This document shows positions 1 through 7,732 of a stretch of DNA of 19,423 bases, one piece after another. Under the pieces are notes generated by a model. It ran no database searches. It worked only from the letters and a program-made list of their open reading frames with translations, and was not told where the DNA came from. The stretch's first letter is position 1, and each line of letters starts with the position of its first letter. A program made the position numbers and the translations under genes. The stretch comes from Helicobacter sp. (GTDB lineage Bacteria > Campylobacterota > Campylobacteria > Campylobacterales > Helicobacteraceae), in assembly GCF_029067145.1 (NCBI RefSeq), contig NZ_JAIEFA010000058.1, positions 1 through 19,423 on the forward strand. Reading direction: 5' to 3'.

Positions 1-233
1 GATTTTTAGCTTTGCACGAGCAATGAAGAGATTAAGACTCATTACATTGTCATCAATCACTGCGATTTGATAAGGCTTAAAATCACCAAAGCCTTTCTTT
101 CTTATTTTACCACCAAGTGTGCTTTTGCCACTGCCGCAAGCCCCACAAATCGCAATTTTGATTTTGCCCTCGGGGGGGGGGCTTTTGATAGAATCTCTAT
201 GCAAAGCGCATTAAGTTTTTGATAAAATTCCAT
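1..233 (-). CDS. P-loop NTPase fragment, probably phase-variable and out of frame here (3' end outside window)
   Basis: The start is the ATG at 233-231, preceded at 9 nt by AAGGAG (247-242), which overlaps the stop codon of ccoI, so it is the next gene of the same operon. In the start frame translation ends at a TAA (104-102) after 43 codons. Downstream of a run of ten C on the coding strand (181-172), another frame is open to the window edge for 57 codons. It encodes a clear Walker A motif, GACGSGKST, followed by a hydrophobic strand ending in two aspartates (IAVIDDN). A run of 8 or 11 C would join start and P-loop in one frame, putting Walker A near residues 31-39. Seen: start, ribosome site, homopolymer, P-loop. 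Known: G/C runs of this length slip in Campylobacter and Helicobacter. Inferred: the gene is in its OFF state in this clone, or the run was miscounted in sequencing. I cannot name the family; an ATP- or GTP-binding role is all the visible part supports. Confidence 0.65.
172..181. repeat. Homopolymeric G10 tract (C10 in the coding sense)
   Basis: Ten consecutive G on the plus strand lie 52 nt into the P-loop gene. It is the only G/C run longer than six that I noticed in the window. A length of 10 shifts the downstream Walker A frame out of register with the start codon; 8 or 11 would restore it. Runs like this are the usual substrate for slipped-strand mispairing in this bacterial class. Confidence 0.85.
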
Positions 234-245
234 CTTTTTTACTCC

Positions 246-2705
246 TTAATCTTTGATTCTTAAACTATTTCCCACTACAAGCAAAGAGCTAAGCGACATA
301 GAAAGTGCCGCAATAAGCGGAATCACAAAGCCCGCCATTGCAAGCGGAATCGTGAGGGCATTATACACAAGAGAGATTCCAAGATTTTGCAAAATAAACC
401 GATAAGTGCGCTGCCCAAGCCTAAAAGAATCCAACACTCCTTGCATACTATCATCAAGCACGACGACATCGCTTACACTAATAGCTAAATCAATGCCGCC
501 ACCCATTGCAATGGCAATATCGCTTTTACCAAGTGCAATGGAATCGTTAATGCCATCGCCTGCCATTACGACAACTTTACTCTGTTTGTGTAGTTTGTCA
601 ATGAAATTTGCCTTATCTAGCGGACTTTGTACGGCATAATATTCTGCGATTCCAACTGCTTTTGCCACATTCTCGCAAGCTCCTGCATTGTCGCCACTTA
701 AAAGTATGCAGGTAATCCCTTTTTGTTGCAGTGTCGCAATCACCTCTTTTGCGTCCTCTTTAAGCGTGTCTTGCAGGGTAAATTCCGCTAGAATCTTAGA
801 ATCTTTGGCAAAATAAAACACGCTTGCTTGCGCGTCTTGCAGAGGAGTTGGAATCTCTACATTGTGTTCTTGTAAAAGCGTCAAGTTTCCGCCCAAATAA
901 GTGTTGCCTTGCACCTTTGCCACGATTCCGCGTGCGTTAATTTGTGTCATAGAATCCAAAGGAATTTCCTTGCTTGGTCTGCCGATAAACTCTAGCACCG
1001 CTTTGCTAATGGGGTGGGCGTTTTGCGTGAGCATAGAATATAGGATTCCATAATCTTTAGAATCTAGCGCATTTTGAGCGTTAAAATACTGCACATTCAA
1101 GACTTTGAGTTGTCCCTTTGTTAATGTTCCTGTTTTGTCTAGCACCAATGTGTCGGCTTTGGCAATGGTTTCCAAAAACCGCGCTTCCTTGAAAAGAATC
1201 TTGTGCTTTAAGGATTCGCTAAGTCCGATGAGGGAGGCAATAGGGGTTGCAAGGGCAAGCGCGCAAGGGCAAGCGATGATAATCACAGAAATCATTACCA
1301 TTAAGGAGCGTTCAAAGGGCGCATTGAGTAGATATTCCCAAACTAAAAAAGTGCCAAAGGCAAGAGAAAGAATCACAAGAGAAAAATAATGCGAAATATA
1401 ATCGGCTGCTTCTTGAATCTTGGGGCGCGCATTGAGAGAGTTTTCTATCAAACCTACAATTTTCATCATCAAAGAATCCTTGAAAACCTTGCAGACTTGA
1501 TATTCAAAGGGGCAATTTAGAGCCAAAGAGCCAGAATAAATGGAATCTCCTGCACTTTTGATTTGCGGTAAGGATTCGCCACTCATTGCACTTTCGTCAC
1601 AAAGTGCTTCTTGACTTAACAAAACTCCATCAAGCGCAACGCGCTCCCCCGGTTGCACTTGCACGATATCTCCTACACGCACAGATTCTATCGCAGTTTC
1701 TTGGAAGTTTTGTGTGGGATTAGAATCCTTAGCAATTTGGGATTCTGTGTTTTGTGGAGTTTGTAGCACTCGCACACTTAGGGGCATTTGAGCATTGAGT
1801 TTATCTAGGCTATCTACTGCACTTTTTTTGCCCCGTACTTCTAAGAATTTGCCAATTAATACAAAAGTAATAATCATCGCGACAGATTCAAAGTAGGTTT
1901 CACCGCCTTTGAAACTTGCATAAATAGAATAAAGATAAGCCAAACTTGCCCCGCTAATGACTAGCAAATCCATATTGGGTGTTCTAAATTTTAGCGCCGC
2001 CCAAGCACCACGCCAGAAAATAATTCCGCTAAAAAACAGCACAGGAGTAGAGAGCGCGAATCCCGCGAAGTTTAGAATATTGCGCATTTCATCGGAGATT
2101 CCGCTAAAATACCCAGCGTATTGCGCGACAGCAATCCACATAATATTCATCACGCAAAAGATTCCAACTACCATTTTAATATAATAATCGCGCTTTTCTT
2201 TGTTTGCATAAGCTTCTTGCAAGCGCGGGTCATAAGCGTGTGCGTCATAGCCAATTTGTCGGATTGTCTGAATGATTTGAGAAATCTTAATTTCCTTTGG
2301 ATTATAAAGAATCGTGACTTTGTTGTTAGTGTAGTTCAGATTGACTTTTGCGATTCCATTTGTTTTGGTAAGGATTTTTTCATTCAGCCAGACACAAGCA
2401 ATACAATGGATTCTTTCTAAAATTAGAGAAATCTCGCACAAATCCTCTTTCACGCTCACATAACGTTCAAAAAATGGTGCAGAATCAAAGGATTCTAGGT
2501 TTTGGGATTCTAAAGTTTCTTTGGCAGGTTCTAAGGTGTTGTTGCCTAATTTGTTATAAAAATCCTCTAAACCCTCGCTATTGAGGAGTTTATAAACGCC
2601 CTCGCAGCCTTTGCAACAAAAATACTTTTCCTCTTCGCCAATTTTGGTTTTAAACAGCACCTTTTCATCAAATTCTAAATGGCAGTGGTCGCAAAGATGT
2701 TTCAT
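246..2705 (-). CDS. ccoI: CcoI/FixI-type copper-translocating P1B ATPase
   Basis: This is an 819-residue inner-membrane P1B-type ATPase, predicted to move Cu+ to supply cbb3-type cytochrome oxidase assembly. An N-terminal cysteine-rich metal-binding domain (C5, C8, C30, C31, C34) is followed by a heavy-metal-associated domain with the CIAC site at 101-104. This double N-terminus is characteristic of CcoI/FixI rather than ordinary CopA. Then come the actuator motif SGES (375-378), the transmembrane metal site CPC (479-481), the phosphorylation motif DKTGTLT (D523), the HP nucleotide-binding motif (564-565) and GDGIND (716-721). The C-terminal helix carries the MSLSS metal motif (803-807). All catalytic residues are present. 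The linker before the actuator domain (about 315-340) is longer than I expect and rich in N, Q, S and T. The start ATG at 2705 has only a weak purine-rich site. It sits 100 bp after the aminotransferase, and the P-loop gene follows after 12 bp. An exporting CopA is the alternative, but the N-terminal domain argues against it. Confidence 0.88.
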   Translation of the reverse strand: MKHLCDHCHLEFDEKVLFKTKIGEEEKYFCCKGCEGVYKLLNSEGLEDFYNKLGNNTLEPAKETLESQNLESFDSAPFFERYVSVKEDLCEISLILERIHCIACVWLNEKILTKTNGIAKVNLNYTNNKVTILYNPKEIKISQIIQTIRQIGYDAHAYDPRLQEAYANKEKRDYYIKMVVGIFCVMNIMWIAVAQYAGYFSGISDEMRNILNFAGFALSTPVLFFSGIIFWRGAWAALKFRTPNMDLLVISGASLAYLYSIYASFKGGETYFESVAMIITFVLIGKFLEVRGKKSAVDSLDKLNAQMPLSVRVLQTPQNTESQIAKDSNPTQNFQETAIESVRVGDIVQVQPGERVALDGVLLSQEALCDESAMSGESLPQIKSAGDSIYSGSLALNCPFEYQVCKVFKDSLMMKIVGLIENSLNARPKIQEAADYISHYFSLVILSLAFGTFLVWEYLLNAPFERSLMVMISVIIIACPCALALATPIASLIGLSESLKHKILFKEARFLETIAKADTLVLDKTGTLTKGQLKVLNVQYFNAQNALDSKDYGILYSMLTQNAHPISKAVLEFIGRPSKEIPLDSMTQINARGIVAKVQGNTYLGGNLTLLQEHNVEIPTPLQDAQASVFYFAKDSKILAEFTLQDTLKEDAKEVIATLQQKGITCILLSGDNAGACENVAKAVGIAEYYAVQSPLDKANFIDKLHKQSKVVVMAGDGINDSIALGKSDIAIAMGGGIDLAISVSDVVVLDDSMQGVLDSFRLGQRTYRFILQNLGISLVYNALTIPLAMAGFVIPLIAALSMSLSSLLVVGNSLRIKD

Positions 2706-2805
2706 AGAATCTCTAACAAATAAAGGGTATCACGCTTAAAAAGGTAATACAAAGCAATCCGCCACCTATGGTTTTGCGATTCTTTCTTTGCCATTTTCTC
2801 CGCGC

Positions 2806-4023
2806 CTATGCGTTGGATTCAAATTGTTTTAAAAATTTCTTAAGATTTCTTGCTGCTTGACGAATCCTGTTTTCATTCTCTATAAGAGCAATACGAACAT
2901 AATTATCCCCGTGATTGCCAAAGCCAATTCCCGGACTTACCGCAATTTTTGCTTCTTGCAAAAGCTGTTTAGAAAACTCCATACTGCCTAGATGTTTGGC
3001 ACATTCTGGAATCTCTGCCCAAATAAACATACTTGCTTTTGGTTTGCTCATTTTCCACCCAGCTGCTCCAAAGCTATCAATCAGCACTTCCATACGATGT
3101 TCGTATTTGTGGGCAATCTCTTGGACGCAAGTTTGGTCGCCATTTAAGGCAATCGTAGAGGCGATTTGAATCGGAGTGTAAAGCCCATAGTCTAGCCAAC
3201 TTTTAATTTTTTGCAATGCGCCAATGAGCTTTTCATTGCCTACCATACAACCCACTCGCCAACCCGCCATATTGTAGCTTTTAGATAGTGTGTAGCCCTC
3301 CACAGCGACATCTAGCGCACCTTCTACTTCAAAGATAGAGGGCGCAATATAACCTCCAAAGCTCAAATCTGCATAAGCAATATCGTTTATGATATAGAAT
3401 CGCTCCTGTTTTGCTAGCTTTACAAGTCTTTCATAGAATCTCTTATAAACAACCACCGTGGTAGGATTGTGAGGAAAGTTTGTTACAACAAACTTTGGTT
3501 TGGGCATTGTGTTTTTAAGGGCTTTTTGTAGGGATTCAAAGTAAGCCTCTTCATCTAATTCATAGTTTTCATTCCACTTTAACCCAAAAGTCGCTACATT
3601 CGCACCCGCTAGCATAAAGGCATAATAATGAATCGGATAAGCCGGCTCTGCGACGATTGCAGTATCTCCGGGATTCGTAATGGCTTGGACTAAATGCACA
3701 TAGCCCTCTTTAGAACCCATAGAAACACAAACTTGTGTGTCGGGATTTAAAGAGATTCCGTATTTGCGTTTGTAGGTATCTGCAATGGCAAGACGGAGTT
3801 TATAGATTCCTTTGCTCGCAGAATAGCCGTGATTTTTTGGCTTATGTGCTGCTTCGCAGAGTTTATCTATGATATGTTCGGGAGTTGCGCCATCGGGATT
3901 TCCCATACTAAAGTCAATCACATCTTCGCCCTCTTGACGCATTTTTAATTTAATTTCGTTAATGGCAGCAAAAACATACTTTGGTAATCTTTTAATTCTT
4001 TCAAACTCAATTTCTTCAAACAT
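2806..4023 (-). CDS. PLP-dependent class I aminotransferase (AspB/AlaC/DapL-like)
   Basis: A 405-residue cytosolic fold-type I aminotransferase. Visible signatures are SMGNPDG near 39-45, the cofactor-contacting NFPHNPT segment (182-188), D214 and Y217 in the usual pyridoxal-contact positions, and the Schiff-base lysine K248 in TLSKSYNMAGWR. A late arginine in NYVRIAL is placed to bind the substrate carboxylate. Length is normal for the family. It resembles the single aspartate/alanine-type aminotransferase found in Helicobacter and Campylobacter, variously annotated AspB, AlaC or LL-diaminopimelate aminotransferase, so the amino acid used cannot be fixed from sequence. The ATG has a good AAAGGAG site about 6-7 nt upstream. 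It follows the secreted hypothetical protein by 20 bp and is probably co-transcribed with the rpmE-led run. Confidence 0.85.
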   Translation of the reverse strand: MFEEIEFERIKRLPKYVFAAINEIKLKMRQEGEDVIDFSMGNPDGATPEHIIDKLCEAAHKPKNHGYSASKGIYKLRLAIADTYKRKYGISLNPDTQVCVSMGSKEGYVHLVQAITNPGDTAIVAEPAYPIHYYAFMLAGANVATFGLKWNENYELDEEAYFESLQKALKNTMPKPKFVVTNFPHNPTTVVVYKRFYERLVKLAKQERFYIINDIAYADLSFGGYIAPSIFEVEGALDVAVEGYTLSKSYNMAGWRVGCMVGNEKLIGALQKIKSWLDYGLYTPIQIASTIALNGDQTCVQEIAHKYEHRMEVLIDSFGAAGWKMSKPKASMFIWAEIPECAKHLGSMEFSKQLLQEAKIAVSPGIGFGNHGDNYVRIALIENENRIRQAARNLKKFLKQFESNA

Positions 4024-4043
4024 TTTTTCTCCTTTTTAAATTT

Positions 4044-4898
4044 TCATTTTAGTGTTACATCTAAGCCATTTTTTGTTGTAATGGGCAAAAAAGTATCCGT
4101 GATTTTTACAAACATTGCTCCCTTTGGAATCTCTTTTTGGAATGTTTGTGAGGATTTTTGATTGCTAATAATTTCTAAAATATTCAGATTTTTATCAAAA
4201 AATATTAATTTTGGATACCATAAGATTCCATTGCTTGATTTGACTTCTAGTCGGTTACCTTTATCAATTTGATACCAATATTCTCCTTTTAGATTGGCTT
4301 TGCGATTCGTTTCATTGGTGGTTAATTTGGTCGCTTTTGGATATTGAAATGTAGTATTTGTGATGGTGTAATTCCATTGATACACTTGACTTCGTTCAAT
4401 ATTTAACACTTTATAGCCATAATCATACAATTTTTCCTGCAAGAGTGTAGGGTCAATCGCATATTCGGTATTCATAGAGAGAATAAACTTAAATTGTTGT
4501 TCGTTAAGCACACTTTCTTTAAGCAAAAAATAATAATATCCCATTTCATTTAAAATATCATAGAGCACATTTGTAAAGGTGGTTGGATTTTCTTTGACAC
4601 TAAAGGTAACTTCAAGTTCCATTGGTTGTTTAAAGGTAAGCTTTAATAAGCCATTTTGTTTGAGTGTTTGAGAGATTTTATATAAATCGGGTTGTCCTTT
4701 GTTGTCCAAAAAATATCCTTGATTGCTAAAGAGTCTTTGGATAAATTTTTGATTTGTTTTATATTCTTGCACGCCTAAGAGTTGTGCGACTTTGTAGTCA
4801 ATCGGATTCTGTAATGCAGGAGTTTGCGCATTAATGGAGTTTTCTAGCAGGCAAACAAAGAGGACGATCCACAAGCATTTGCGGGTTATTTCTACCAC
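4044..4898 (-). CDS. Secreted/periplasmic protein of unknown function
   Basis: I do not recognise this 284-residue protein. It begins with GTG at 4898, inside the last codons of the upstream RodZ-like gene (7-bp overlap, different frame), so translation is probably coupled; AAGGGG lies upstream of the GTG. The first 24 residues form a signal peptide: charged R6-K7, hydrophobic 9-18, and a possible cleavage after INA at 22-24. The mature part has no membrane segment and is rich in N, T, Q, K and aromatic residues, with about four beta-strand-like stretches in the second half (for example EYWYQIDKGNRLEV) and no cysteine cluster. Because it is tightly linked to a RodZ-like membrane protein, I infer a periplasmic or envelope-associated role, possibly acting with that partner. 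Only the export prediction is directly supported. Confidence 0.75.
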   Translation of the reverse strand: MVEITRKCLWIVLFVCLLENSINAQTPALQNPIDYKVAQLLGVQEYKTNQKFIQRLFSNQGYFLDNKGQPDLYKISQTLKQNGLLKLTFKQPMELEVTFSVKENPTTFTNVLYDILNEMGYYYFLLKESVLNEQQFKFILSMNTEYAIDPTLLQEKLYDYGYKVLNIERSQVYQWNYTITNTTFQYPKATKLTTNETNRKANLKGEYWYQIDKGNRLEVKSSNGILWYPKLIFFDKNLNILEIISNQKSSQTFQKEIPKGAMFVKITDTFLPITTKNGLDVTLK

Positions 4899-5830
4899 CC
4901 TAATCCCCTTGTGTGTTGATTGTATTGTGCAAGTGTAATTTCACTGAAGTTTCCTGCTTCATCTACCAAAAAAAGCATTTTTTCTGCTTTATTGTAGTTT
5001 GTTAGCTCGCCATTATTGTTCAAATCTAGCATTCCGTGTCCTGTAATAATGGTTTGCGGGCGGGTTAAGTCAATCTCTATGGAATTGCTTGTTAGAAGCG
5101 AGGTTTTTTTGCGTGTATCTAAATAAACAATTCCAACCCAAACATTGGAGCGAGGGACGATTTCTAGCTTGTGTGTAGATGCTGTAACAGCTTGTGTTGG
5201 AGTGTTGGGTGTAGATTGGATAGAATCTTGTGCATTCTCTGTATTGGCAACTTGTGGAATCTCATTTAGAGGCGCAGAGGCAGAGGCGTCTAAAGAAGTG
5301 TTTGTAGGTAGCGATTCGTCTTTTGCAGATGTAGTGGGAGCTTCTACATTTTCTGTGGCATTGTTTTCTGTATTTTGCATATTCTCTAGTTCTGTATCGG
5401 GGTTAGTATGTTGGGATTCTATTGGTGTTGGCTCTTTGATAATTTCTTTGGCGGAATTGTCAGAAAAATTTGTCCAGGCATAAAATCCAACGCCCAAAAA
5501 GAGGATAATAATCGCACTAAGAATGAGGTATTTTTGGGAATTATTTTGTTTGATGACTTCGTGCGTAACCTTGAAATTAATGACCGTTTCTAGGCTTTCT
5601 AGTTTTTGGTCAGGGCGATTATTCCAAAACTCATTATATTCCTCTTGCCATTTTTGTAGATTGACATTATATTCGCGCTCCAAAATCTTGATTAATCCAA
5701 TCGTTGTTGTATGGTCTTGGAGTGCTTCAAAATTGGAATCCAAAATAAATTGGATTTTATTTAACGCCATATGCGTGTGTTTTGAAATTTCTCTTGCTCC
5801 AATTTTTTTTAATTTTTCAATATCTTCCAT
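4892..5830 (-). CDS. RodZ-like bitopic membrane protein with N-terminal HTH-type domain
   Basis: A 312-residue protein in three parts. Residues 1-70 form a helical HTH-like domain (KLKKIGAREISKHTHMAL and on). Residues 101-119 are one strongly hydrophobic transmembrane helix (YLILSAIIILFLGVGFYAW). Then follows a linker of about 95 residues rich in T, N, E, A, P and S, and a compact C-terminal domain (about 219-312) with WVGIVYLDTRKK and ITGHGML segments. This order (cytoplasmic HTH, single helix, disordered linker, extracellular beta domain) is that of RodZ, the MreB-linked cell-shape protein. The match is architectural and I could not confirm it by alignment. ATG at 5830 lies within the end of the rlmB-like gene (14-bp overlap) with AGGAT about 5 nt before it. 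The gene overlaps the next one by 7 bp, so the three are probably translationally coupled. A run of eight A occurs around codons 7-9. Confidence 0.65.
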   Translation of the reverse strand: MEDIEKLKKIGAREISKHTHMALNKIQFILDSNFEALQDHTTTIGLIKILEREYNVNLQKWQEEYNEFWNNRPDQKLESLETVINFKVTHEVIKQNNSQKYLILSAIIILFLGVGFYAWTNFSDNSAKEIIKEPTPIESQHTNPDTELENMQNTENNATENVEAPTTSAKDESLPTNTSLDASASAPLNEIPQVANTENAQDSIQSTPNTPTQAVTASTHKLEIVPRSNVWVGIVYLDTRKKTSLLTSNSIEIDLTRPQTIITGHGMLDLNNNGELTNYNKAEKMLFLVDEAGNFSEITLAQYNQHTRGLGW

Positions 5831-6503
5831 TCATAATCCTATCTATTAAAATTGCACCTGCTGTGCTGACATTGAGAGAATCAAACTCTCGTTTTTGTGG
5901 AATGGCAAGGTTTTGGTCCATTTTTTTTAAGATTCTATTTCCCAAGCCCTCTCCCTCATTTCCTAAAAACAATGCTTTTTTGCCCTTTGGCATTTGCACG
6001 AGATGTGTGCCTTTTGGATTGGTTCCATAAAGAGTAAAATTAGCTAATTTAAGCTCATTCGCAACATCTAGTGCATTATGCACGAGCGCAAAAGGCATAT
6101 CCAACATCGCTCCCGCACTTGCGCGCAATGCCCCTTCTTGTTTTAGTTCTTTTAAGCCGCAAATTACGATTCCATCTACACCTAGCACATAACTACTGCG
6201 AAAGAGTGCCCCAAGATTCCCCACATCATTAATGCTACACAACACTAACACAAATTGCATTGTCTTAATAGCATTCCATTCCAATGGCACAAGAGGGGAA
6301 ATCTCTAGCAAATAGCCTTGATGATTTCCACCTTTTGCTAAAGCTTGTGCCTTTTTAGAATCAACGCGAAGCAACGGGACATTTAATTTTGCAAAAGCCT
6401 GAAATAGCTTTTTGTCAATCTCTTTAGCAAGGTAAATGGTTTGTATTTTTTCGCTATGTTTTAAAAGAACAAGTTCGGCAATGCGCTTCCCATAAACAAT
6501 CAT
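5817..6503 (-). CDS. rlmB: TrmH/SpoU-family RNA 2'-O-ribose methyltransferase (RlmB-like)
   Basis: A 228-residue SPOUT-class methyltransferase predicted to 2'-O-methylate rRNA, using S-adenosylmethionine bound in the C-terminal trefoil knot. The three SpoU motifs are present: motif 1 NLGALFRS (96-103, catalytic R102), motif 2 LFLGNEGEGL (178-187) and motif 3 FDSLNVSTAGAILI (207-220). An N-terminal substrate-binding domain of about 75 residues precedes them, beginning with VYGKRIAELVL as in RlmB. The protein is slightly shorter than E. coli RlmB. The ATG at 6503 has AGGAT upstream. It lies 33 bp after rsmI and overlaps the RodZ-like gene by 14 bp. The target (23S G2251 in E. coli) is taken from the family; tRNA methyltransferase TrmH is the alternative. 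Confidence 0.82.
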   Translation of the reverse strand: MIVYGKRIAELVLLKHSEKIQTIYLAKEIDKKLFQAFAKLNVPLLRVDSKKAQALAKGGNHQGYLLEISPLVPLEWNAIKTMQFVLVLCSINDVGNLGALFRSSYVLGVDGIVICGLKELKQEGALRASAGAMLDMPFALVHNALDVANELKLANFTLYGTNPKGTHLVQMPKGKKALFLGNEGEGLGNRILKKMDQNLAIPQKREFDSLNVSTAGAILIDRIMNGRY

Positions 6504-6536
6504 TGATTTTATCCTATTTTTTCTTAAATTTTTTGC

Positions 6537-7370
6537 TTATTTTGTCAATAATTCATAATATTCGCTTGCATTTCCGCCCTTTAATTTTGCCAGAATCTTA
6601 GCTTTGATTTTGGGGGGAATTTCTAGGCTTAACACCATTTCTTGCGTCAGGACTTTTTCTTCTTGTGGGTTGGTTGTAGGGCTAAGAATCATCACCCACT
6701 CGCCTTTAAGAAACGCAGAATCTTTGTGGCATTTTTGCGTAAAAGAATCTTGGATTTGCTTTAATGTGTCTTTAAAGGTTTGTTGGTGCTTCTTTGTCAA
6801 TTCTTTTGCCAAAAAAACTATGCGCGAGGAATCAATTTGCGTCATTAGCTCTAAGGTTTCTAATAATCTGTGTGTAGATTCATAAAAAACAACAGGATAA
6901 GGGCTTTTAAATGCTTTGTGTAAGGATTGCAAACGCTCTTTTATCTTGTGTGGTGGGAATCCTAAAAAGCTAAATTCTTTTTCTACGATTCCGCTAAATG
7001 CCACCGCCAAAGTAACCGCACTAATCCCGCCTAACACTTCATAGGGCAAACTTCTCTCCTGCAAGAATCGCACAAGCTCCACGCCCGGGTCGCTAATACA
7101 AGGCATTCCCGCATCGCTTAAAAAGCCAATTTGTTGCTCAAAAAATTCTTGTGTTACTTGATTTAAAAAATGTGTAGCATTATGTGTGTGAAAGGCGAAA
7201 TATTGGTAGTTTTTAAAGGGTAGAATCTCACGCTCTGTGAGCAGTGTAATTAATCGTTTGCTGACTCTTGTATCCTCGCACAAAAGCACTTCGCATTGTT
7301 TCAAAGTCTCTAATGTGCGCAATGTAATGTCTTGGAGGTTACCAATGGGAGTTGGCAGAAAAGTAACCAT
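6537..7370 (-). CDS. rsmI: 16S rRNA (cytidine1402-2'-O)-methyltransferase RsmI
   Basis: A 277-residue tetrapyrrole-methylase-fold enzyme that 2'-O-methylates C1402 of 16S rRNA. Signatures from the N-terminus are PTPIGNL (6-12), CEDTR (31-35), SDAGMPCISDPG (85-96), LGGISAVTLAVAFSG, FLGFPPHK and FYESTHRLLETL, all as in RsmI/YraL. I chose the ATG at 7370-7368 rather than the in-frame TTG at 7382: it gives the expected N-terminus MVTFLPTPIGNL, and the TTG has no ribosome site. The ATG itself also lacks a good Shine-Dalgarno, so it may rely on read-on from rpmE, whose stop is 18 bp upstream. The C-terminal region after about residue 230 is lysine-rich and less conserved, as usual. Confidence 0.92.
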   Translation of the reverse strand: MVTFLPTPIGNLQDITLRTLETLKQCEVLLCEDTRVSKRLITLLTEREILPFKNYQYFAFHTHNATHFLNQVTQEFFEQQIGFLSDAGMPCISDPGVELVRFLQERSLPYEVLGGISAVTLAVAFSGIVEKEFSFLGFPPHKIKERLQSLHKAFKSPYPVVFYESTHRLLETLELMTQIDSSRIVFLAKELTKKHQQTFKDTLKQIQDSFTQKCHKDSAFLKGEWVMILSPTTNPQEEKVLTQEMVLSLEIPPKIKAKILAKLKGGNASEYYELLTK

Positions 7371-7388
7371 AAACCAAGTCAATAAAAA

Positions 7389-7592
7389 TTATTTTAAATT
7401 GTATCTTTGTTTGAATTTCTCAACTCTTCCTGCGGTATCTACGACTTTGTCAGAACCTGTGTAAAAAGGGTGGCAAAAAGAGGAAATATCAATTCTCAAA
7501 GTTGGTTTTGTGCTTAAAACCTCTATTTCTTTACCGCTTGTAACACAAGTTACTTTGCACGGAACATATTCTGGGTGGATTCCTTTTTTCAT
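7389..7592 (-). CDS. rpmE: 50S ribosomal protein L31
   Basis: A 67-residue L31, type A by its MKKGIHPEY start and the CHPFYTG and GRVEKFKQRYNL segments. Of the four zinc-binding cysteines of E. coli L31 (16, 18, 37, 40), only C16 and C40 have counterparts; the other two positions hold T and S. C12 is an extra cysteine. Zinc binding is therefore probably weak or absent. H. pylori L31 shows the same pattern as I recall it, so this is a lineage feature rather than a defect. It is the first gene of the leftward run and is divergent from hisS across 140 bp. The ATG at 7592 has AAAGG about 9 nt upstream. Confidence 0.95.
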   Translation of the reverse strand: MKKGIHPEYVPCKVTCVTSGKEIEVLSTKPTLRIDISSFCHPFYTGSDKVVDTAGRVEKFKQRYNLK

Positions 7593-7732
7593 AACAACTG
7601 CCTTTTTGTAAAAAATTAAACGCGAATCATATCTAAAAAATACTAAGATTTAGCATAAATTTCAAAAATCTTTAGCATATTTTTGTTAAACTTGCCTCCT
7701 TAGAAATTTAATAGAATAAAATCGGAGCAAAA
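7593..7732. promoter_or_regulatory. Divergent promoter region rpmE / hisS
   Basis: The 140-bp AT-rich gap separates two divergent genes. On the minus strand TATGAT (7631-7626) is a good -10 for the rpmE run and would give a leader of about 27 nt. On the plus strand the best -10-like hexamer is TAGAAT (7712-7717), only 15 nt before the hisS ATG, which would give a very short leader; an alternative -10 further upstream in the A/T-rich stretch 7650-7680 cannot be excluded. The hisS ribosome site is GGAG at 7724-7727. No operator or riboswitch was recognised. Confidence 0.5.

Noticed and set aside
1105..1389. 94-codon plus-strand open frame opposite ccoI
   Set aside because: It is antisense to the phosphorylation and CPC region of a complete ATPase and has no domain or ribosome site.
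2749..2760. ACAAAGCAATCC, identical to part of the left arm of the 120-bp repeat
   Set aside because: Only one arm is present and no inverted partner follows, so a remnant copy cannot be supported.
5145..5483. 112-codon open frame on the plus strand within the RodZ-like gene
   Set aside because: It lies opposite the low-complexity linker of a gene with coupled starts and domain structure, and its translation is a biased S/V/A/F string with no ribosome site.
5803..5928. A8 tracts in the RodZ-like (5803-5810) and rlmB-like (5921-5928) genes as phase-variation sites
   Set aside because: Runs of eight A/T are common by chance in AT-rich DNA and both genes are in frame with intact motifs.
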